The notes under the pieces were generated by a model that saw nothing but the letters and a program-made list of their open reading frames with translations, was not told the origin of the DNA and did no database searches. A stretch of 64,000 bases of DNA from Marinibacterium sp050389775. Lineage in GTDB: Bacteria; Pseudomonadota; Alphaproteobacteria; Rhodobacterales; Rhodobacteraceae. Every line of letters starts with the position of its first letter. The stretch's first letter is position 1. Location: contig NZ_CP177144.1 in the NCBI RefSeq assembly GCF_050389775.1, forward strand, positions 1,178,001 through 1,242,000, written 5' to 3'. Below, in pieces: positions 60,515 to 64,000 of the stretch. A program made the translations under genes and the position numbers.

Positions 60515-61822
60515 ATGCCGGGTCCTGACGACCCGCGCCGGATCCTGATCTGCGGCATGTACGACATGCGCAATTTCGGCGACCTGATGTTCCCGCTGAT
60601 TGCCGGGCACGAGCTGGGCGCGCGGGGGCTGGAGGTCGCCGCGCTGTCGCCCACCGGGGCCGGGACCGGGCTGGCCGAGGCGATGCCCACCCGGCCGATT
60701 GCGGCGCTCTTCGATCCCGACACGCCGGTTGACGGCGTGGTGATCGGCGGGGGCTACATCGTGCATACCCATCGCATGGACATGCTGCGCGAATATCGCG
60801 GCGGCGAGGTCGGCGCGGCCGCCGCCCCGTCGGTCTGGCTGGGGGCGACGCTGGGCGCGGCGCTGCGTGATGTGCCGGTGGCCTGGAATGCTCCGGGCGC
60901 GCCGCATCCGATCCGGCCGGGCGCACGGGCGCTGGCGGCCCGGGCCTTTGCCGCGGCCGATTACATGTCGCTGCGCGATACGGGTTCGGCCCGGATGGTC
61001 GGGCTGTCTCCTGACGGAGGCGAAGGGGCGGTGGACCTGCATGTCGTGCCCGACCCGGTGCTGGGCATCGACCGCCTCTGGCCGGGCGCGACGCTGCGGC
61101 CCGATTACGAACGGCTCTGTGCCCGGCTGGGCGTGCCGGCGGACAGGGTGCTGGCCATCCACGTGCGCGGCCGGTCGCTGGCCGGCCAGCCGATCCCCGA
61201 GTTTGCCGGTGAGCTGGCCGAGACCTGCCGGGCCCTCGACCTGGTGCCGGTGATGATCGGCCTGGGCTCGGCCCATAGCGACGATCGCATCGCCCGCGAA
61301 CTGGCCGCCGCGCTCGATGCCCGGGGATGCCCCGGCGCGGCGCTGGACCGGCCCGAGGGCCTGCGCGACATTGCCGCCCTGCTGGCCCATGCCCGGGCCT
61401 ATGCCGGCTCGTCGCTGCACGGCTACATCACCGCCGCGGCCTATGGCGTGCCCGGCCGGCTGGTCGCCCGGCCGGCCTATCGCAAGTTCGACGGGCTGGT
61501 CGGCCACCTGGACCGGCCCGGCGACAAGGTGGCCGACTGGGCCGGCGCGTTGGCCGGGCTGCCCGCGGCCCTGGCCGACGGCCGGACGGCCCTGCCGGTG
61601 GGCATCGGCGCGGCGCTGGATCGCCATTGGGACCAAATGGCCGACAGCCTGTCGGCCGGCCCCGCTCCCGGCCGGGCACGGCGGCTGGATTTCGCAACGC
61701 GGGCCATGGCCGAGGGCCTGGCCCAGGCCGGCCCCGACTGGGCCATGACCCCCTTCACCACAGCGCAGGACCGGGCAGCCGCCGCGACCGGAGACGATGT
61801 CCGCGAGAAAGAGCCCTTTTGA
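60515..61822 (+). CDS. Polysaccharide pyruvyl transferase family protein (WcaK-like)
   Basis: This protein of about 435 residues starts MPGPDDPRRILICGMYDMRNFGDLMF; the NFGD motif and VVIGGGYIVHTHRM are typical of WcaK/CsaB-like pyruvyl transferases, which use phosphoenolpyruvate to make ketal-pyruvylated sugars. The C-terminal half has the family GSSLHGYITAAAYGVPG block. A GTG at 60509 overlapping the ACP stop is an alternative start. It links the acyl pathway to glycan modification. Confidence 0.8.
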   Translation: MPGPDDPRRILICGMYDMRNFGDLMFPLIAGHELGARGLEVAALSPTGAGTGLAEAMPTRPIAALFDPDTPVDGVVIGGGYIVHTHRMDMLREYRGGEVGAAAAPSVWLGATLGAALRDVPVAWNAPGAPHPIRPGARALAARAFAAADYMSLRDTGSARMVGLSPDGGEGAVDLHVVPDPVLGIDRLWPGATLRPDYERLCARLGVPADRVLAIHVRGRSLAGQPIPEFAGELAETCRALDLVPVMIGLGSAHSDDRIARELAAALDARGCPGAALDRPEGLRDIAALLAHARAYAGSSLHGYITAAAYGVPGRLVARPAYRKFDGLVGHLDRPGDKVADWAGALAGLPAALADGRTALPVGIGAALDRHWDQMADSLSAGPAPGRARRLDFATRAMAEGLAQAGPDWAMTPFTTAQDRAAAATGDDVREKEPF

Positions 61823-62747
61823 TCCCATGACACAGACCCCTTCCACCCCCGACACCGCGACCGCCCCGCCGCATGCGCTGGGCCAGGCCGACCGGGACCG
61901 TTTCCTGGCCGATGGCGTTGTCGCGCCGATCGACGTCATGTCCGAGGCCGAGGCCGGGGCGATCCTGGCCGAGGTCGAGCGTATCGAGAGCCGGTCGGGC
62001 GGGCGCCTGTCGGGCCTCGTGCGGGCCAAGCCCCACCTGCTGCTGCCCTTCCTGTGGGACGTGCTGCACGATCCGCGGATCGTCGACCGGGTGGAAAGCC
62101 TGCTGGGCCCGGACATCCTGTGCATCGGCGCGTCGATGATCGACAAGCCGGCCGGGTCCGATGCCTATGTGGCCTGGCACCAGGACGCGACCTTCTGGGG
62201 GCTCAGCTCGACCGAGGGCGCGACGGCCTGGCTGGCGCTGACCCCGGCGACGCCGGAATCGGGCTGCATGGACGTGGTGCCCGGCACCCAGGGCCAGCAG
62301 CTGGAACATTTCGACACCCGTGATGAGCTGAACATGCTGGGCGCGCGGGAAAGCGTGCGGGCCGAGGTCGACCTTTCCCGGGCCCTGCCGCTGGCCTTGC
62401 GGCCCGGGCAGATGTCGCTGCATCATCCGCTGGTGCTGCACGGGTCGGGCCCGAACCGGGCCGATCACCGCCGGCTGGGCTTTGTCATCCGCTATGTCGC
62501 GGCCAGCGTCCGCCAGGACGGCGGATCGGCCACGCTGGTGCGCGGGCGCAACCTGTCGGGCATGGCGCTGGAACAGGCGCCGGAGGGCGAGATGCAGCCC
62601 GACGCGCTGCGTCGCCACGGCGAGATCATCCGCCAGGGGGCGGGGGTGATCCGGCGGCAGAAGGCGGCCCACCTGGAGGCAACCGGGCAGGATACGGGTG
62701 AACACGGTGCCCCCGACGGGGACCAGGACAAGGCGGAGGGGATGTGA
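61797..62747 (+). CDS. Phytanoyl-CoA dioxygenase-family Fe(II)/2-oxoglutarate enzyme 1
   Basis: This 316-residue protein has the facial triad His128-x-Asp130 (AWHQDATFWG) and His215 (VLHGSGPNR), with the Arg that binds 2-oxoglutarate after it (HRRLGFVIRY). Asp130 argues for hydroxylation or related oxidation, not halogenation. The start is either ATG 61797 (overlapping the previous gene by 26 bp) or ATG 61827; the domain begins after both. The neighbour downstream is a paralogue coupled by TGATG. Confidence 0.85.
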   Translation: MSARKSPFDPMTQTPSTPDTATAPPHALGQADRDRFLADGVVAPIDVMSEAEAGAILAEVERIESRSGGRLSGLVRAKPHLLLPFLWDVLHDPRIVDRVESLLGPDILCIGASMIDKPAGSDAYVAWHQDATFWGLSSTEGATAWLALTPATPESGCMDVVPGTQGQQLEHFDTRDELNMLGARESVRAEVDLSRALPLALRPGQMSLHHPLVLHGSGPNRADHRRLGFVIRYVAASVRQDGGSATLVRGRNLSGMALEQAPEGEMQPDALRRHGEIIRQGAGVIRRQKAAHLEATGQDTGEHGAPDGDQDKAEGM

Positions 62748-63565
62748 TGCCGGTGACCGACAGCTATGAAAATGACGGATACGTGTCGCCCATCGCGGTG
62801 ATGACGCCCGACGAGGCCGCGGGCCATGTCGAGGCCCTGCGCGTGCAGGAAGCGAAGTTCGGCGGCCAGCTGTCGACGGCGACCAATGCCAAGGCGCATC
62901 TGCTGTTCCCCTTTCTGTGGGACATCGTGCAGGACCCGCGCATCGTCGATCATGTCGAACGTATCCTCGGCCCCGACATCCTGTGCTGGGGCTCCAGCTT
63001 CTTTGCCAAGGAACCGGGGTCTGCTTCGGTCGTGCCCTGGCACCAGGATGGCACCTGCTGGGGCCTGGACGCGCCCCGGGCGCTGACGGCCTGGGTGGCG
63101 CTGACGCCCAGCACGCCGGAGAACGGCTGTTTGCGGGTGGTGCCGGGCAGCCACCGCGAATGGGTGCGCCACGCGGTGCGCAACGCGTCGTCGTCGATGC
63201 TGCCGCTGGGCGAGGAAGTGGCCGCCGAGGTCGACGAGGACGAGGCGCTGCTGTGCCCGTTGCAGGCCGGCGAGATGTCGATGCACCATGTCATGCTGGT
63301 GCATGGTTCGGCCCCGAATCGGGCGACCGAAGGCCGGCGGATCGGCTTTGCCATCCGCTACATCGCTGGCGACGTGGGCCAGCGCAACGGCCACCGGGGC
63401 TTTGCCACCATGGTGCGCGGGCGCGATCACGGGACCTACGAGCTGGAACAGAAGCCGGAAAAGGTGCTGGCCCCCGAGGCCCTGCGCCGCCATCGCGAGA
63501 TCCTGCGCCGGTCGGCCGAGATCGTGACCGAAGAGGCCGGCATCCTCAACCCCGCCGGGCGGTAG
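62747..63565 (+). CDS. Phytanoyl-CoA dioxygenase-family Fe(II)/2-oxoglutarate enzyme 2
   Basis: This 272-residue protein has its ATG sharing a base with the previous stop (TGATG), behind GGAGGGG. It is a close relative of the upstream gene, sharing HLLxPFLWDxxxDPRIVD and LGPDILC. The triad is His99-x-Asp101 (PWHQDGTCWG) and His186 (LVHGSAPNR). Two tandem enzymes may act on successive positions of one chain or as a heteromer. Substrate is unknown. Confidence 0.87.
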   Translation: MPVTDSYENDGYVSPIAVMTPDEAAGHVEALRVQEAKFGGQLSTATNAKAHLLFPFLWDIVQDPRIVDHVERILGPDILCWGSSFFAKEPGSASVVPWHQDGTCWGLDAPRALTAWVALTPSTPENGCLRVVPGSHREWVRHAVRNASSSMLPLGEEVAAEVDEDEALLCPLQAGEMSMHHVMLVHGSAPNRATEGRRIGFAIRYIAGDVGQRNGHRGFATMVRGRDHGTYELEQKPEKVLAPEALRRHREILRRSAEIVTEEAGILNPAGR

Positions 63566-63586
63566 GCCCCAAGCGGGGCCGGCCGG

Positions 63587-64000
63587 TCAGCCTGTCGTGG
63601 GGGCGTCCGGCGCCTCGCCGCGATCCATCCGGCCGGTCGCGGCGTCAAAGACCCATCCCCGCCGGCGCAGCTTGCGCGGGGGGTGGCCGCGCAGGGCCGT
63701 ATAGACCCGGGTCGCGGTCTTGACCGTGGCCACGCTGCGGGCGGTATTGGTCGTCGTGCTGCCGTCGTGGATCTGGTGAAAGGTGGCCACCCCGTCCATG
63801 CGGATCAGCTGGCCGTCGGGCCAGGCCGCGGCGCGGGCCAGCATGTCTGGATTGCACATGCCGCCGCCGGGCTCGTCAAAGGCCGGATCGAACCCGCCAA
63901 GCGCATCCCAGGCCGCCCGGGGCAGGAACAGCGCGTTGGATTCCAGCATCGGCCCGGTGACGGATTGTTCCTCGGGCCAGGACGCGGCCATCAGGTCGGC
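63587..64000 (-). CDS. Glycosyltransferase family 2-like protein, C-terminal part (gene continues beyond window)
   Basis: The open frame enters from the right edge and ends at TGA near 63587, about 138 codons in view. SNALFLPRAAWDALGGFDPAFDEPGGG followed by NPDMLARA is typical of the acceptor-binding part of GT-A family 2 enzymes (GGFDExF). It is convergent with the second dioxygenase gene. The start and DxD motif lie outside the window. Confidence 0.7.
   Translation of the reverse strand, partial: ADLMAASWPEEQSVTGPMLESNALFLPRAAWDALGGFDPAFDEPGGGMCNPDMLARAAAWPDGQLIRMDGVATFHQIHDGSTTTNTARSVATVKTATRVYTALRGHPPRKLRRRGWVFDAATGRMDRGEAPDAPTTG

Noticed and set aside
61797..63565. Non-heme iron halogenase activity for the PhyH-type genes
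   Set aside because: Both proteins keep the metal-binding Asp (WHQD). Halogenases of this fold have Ala or Gly there to make room for the halide.

Overview
The window is a high-GC chromosomal segment from what looks like an alphaproteobacterium of the Rhodobacterales (Roseobacter/Paracoccus type). The evidence is very GC-rich third codon positions, a Zur-controlled zur-znuCBA order with an AT-rich Zur palindrome, a classical cobalamin riboswitch, and many ATGA/GTGA/TGATG gene overlaps. No rRNA, tRNA, CRISPR array, transposase or phage module was seen. Most long antisense ORFs are shadows of GC-rich genes.

Left part (1-25.5 kb). A giant secreted adhesin-like gene runs off the left edge on the minus strand (RTX, cadherin/VCBS-like domains, then FG-GAP repeats). 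Next is a minus-strand zinc operon: zur, two tandem micro-copies of the zur 3' end, a small membrane ORF, znuC, znuB, znuA, a 54-codon ORF and a CobW-family GTPase. It is followed by a TetR regulator with an MFP/RND efflux pair, and a 2574-residue glycine-rich autotransporter on the plus strand.

Middle part (25.6-41.3 kb). A Zur-like operator precedes a cobalamin riboswitch and a BtuD/BtuF/BtuC-type importer, so both metal and vitamin control are likely. Then come a molybdenum hydroxylase pair (IorA/IorB type), two sulfotransferase-like genes, a repeat/LpxL-like acyltransferase fusion, a flavin-dependent halogenase-like enzyme, a TPR/DXD glycosyltransferase and a small hypothetical.

Dynamin/Roadblock operon (41.4-49.1 kb, minus). 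A Roadblock/LC7 protein is followed by two large dynamin-like GTPases of one family and two smaller GTPases of another. The small ones carry long Pro/Ala-rich tails, and the last one appears to end in its own Roadblock-like domain. This is the best candidate in the window for an undescribed system, perhaps membrane remodelling or cell-surface organisation.

Right part (49.8-64 kb). A probable biosynthetic locus holds a three-domain methyltransferase, an SGNH hydrolase, a fatty acyl-AMP ligase fused to an ACP, a ketosynthase without an acyltransferase domain, a MatB-like acyl-CoA synthetase, a methyltransferase, a free ACP, a polysaccharide pyruvyl transferase-like protein, two PhyH-type dioxygenases and a glycosyltransferase cut by the window edge. 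The enzyme set suggests activation, limited elongation and tailoring of an acyl chain, possibly attached to a surface glycan. The product cannot be read from the sequence.
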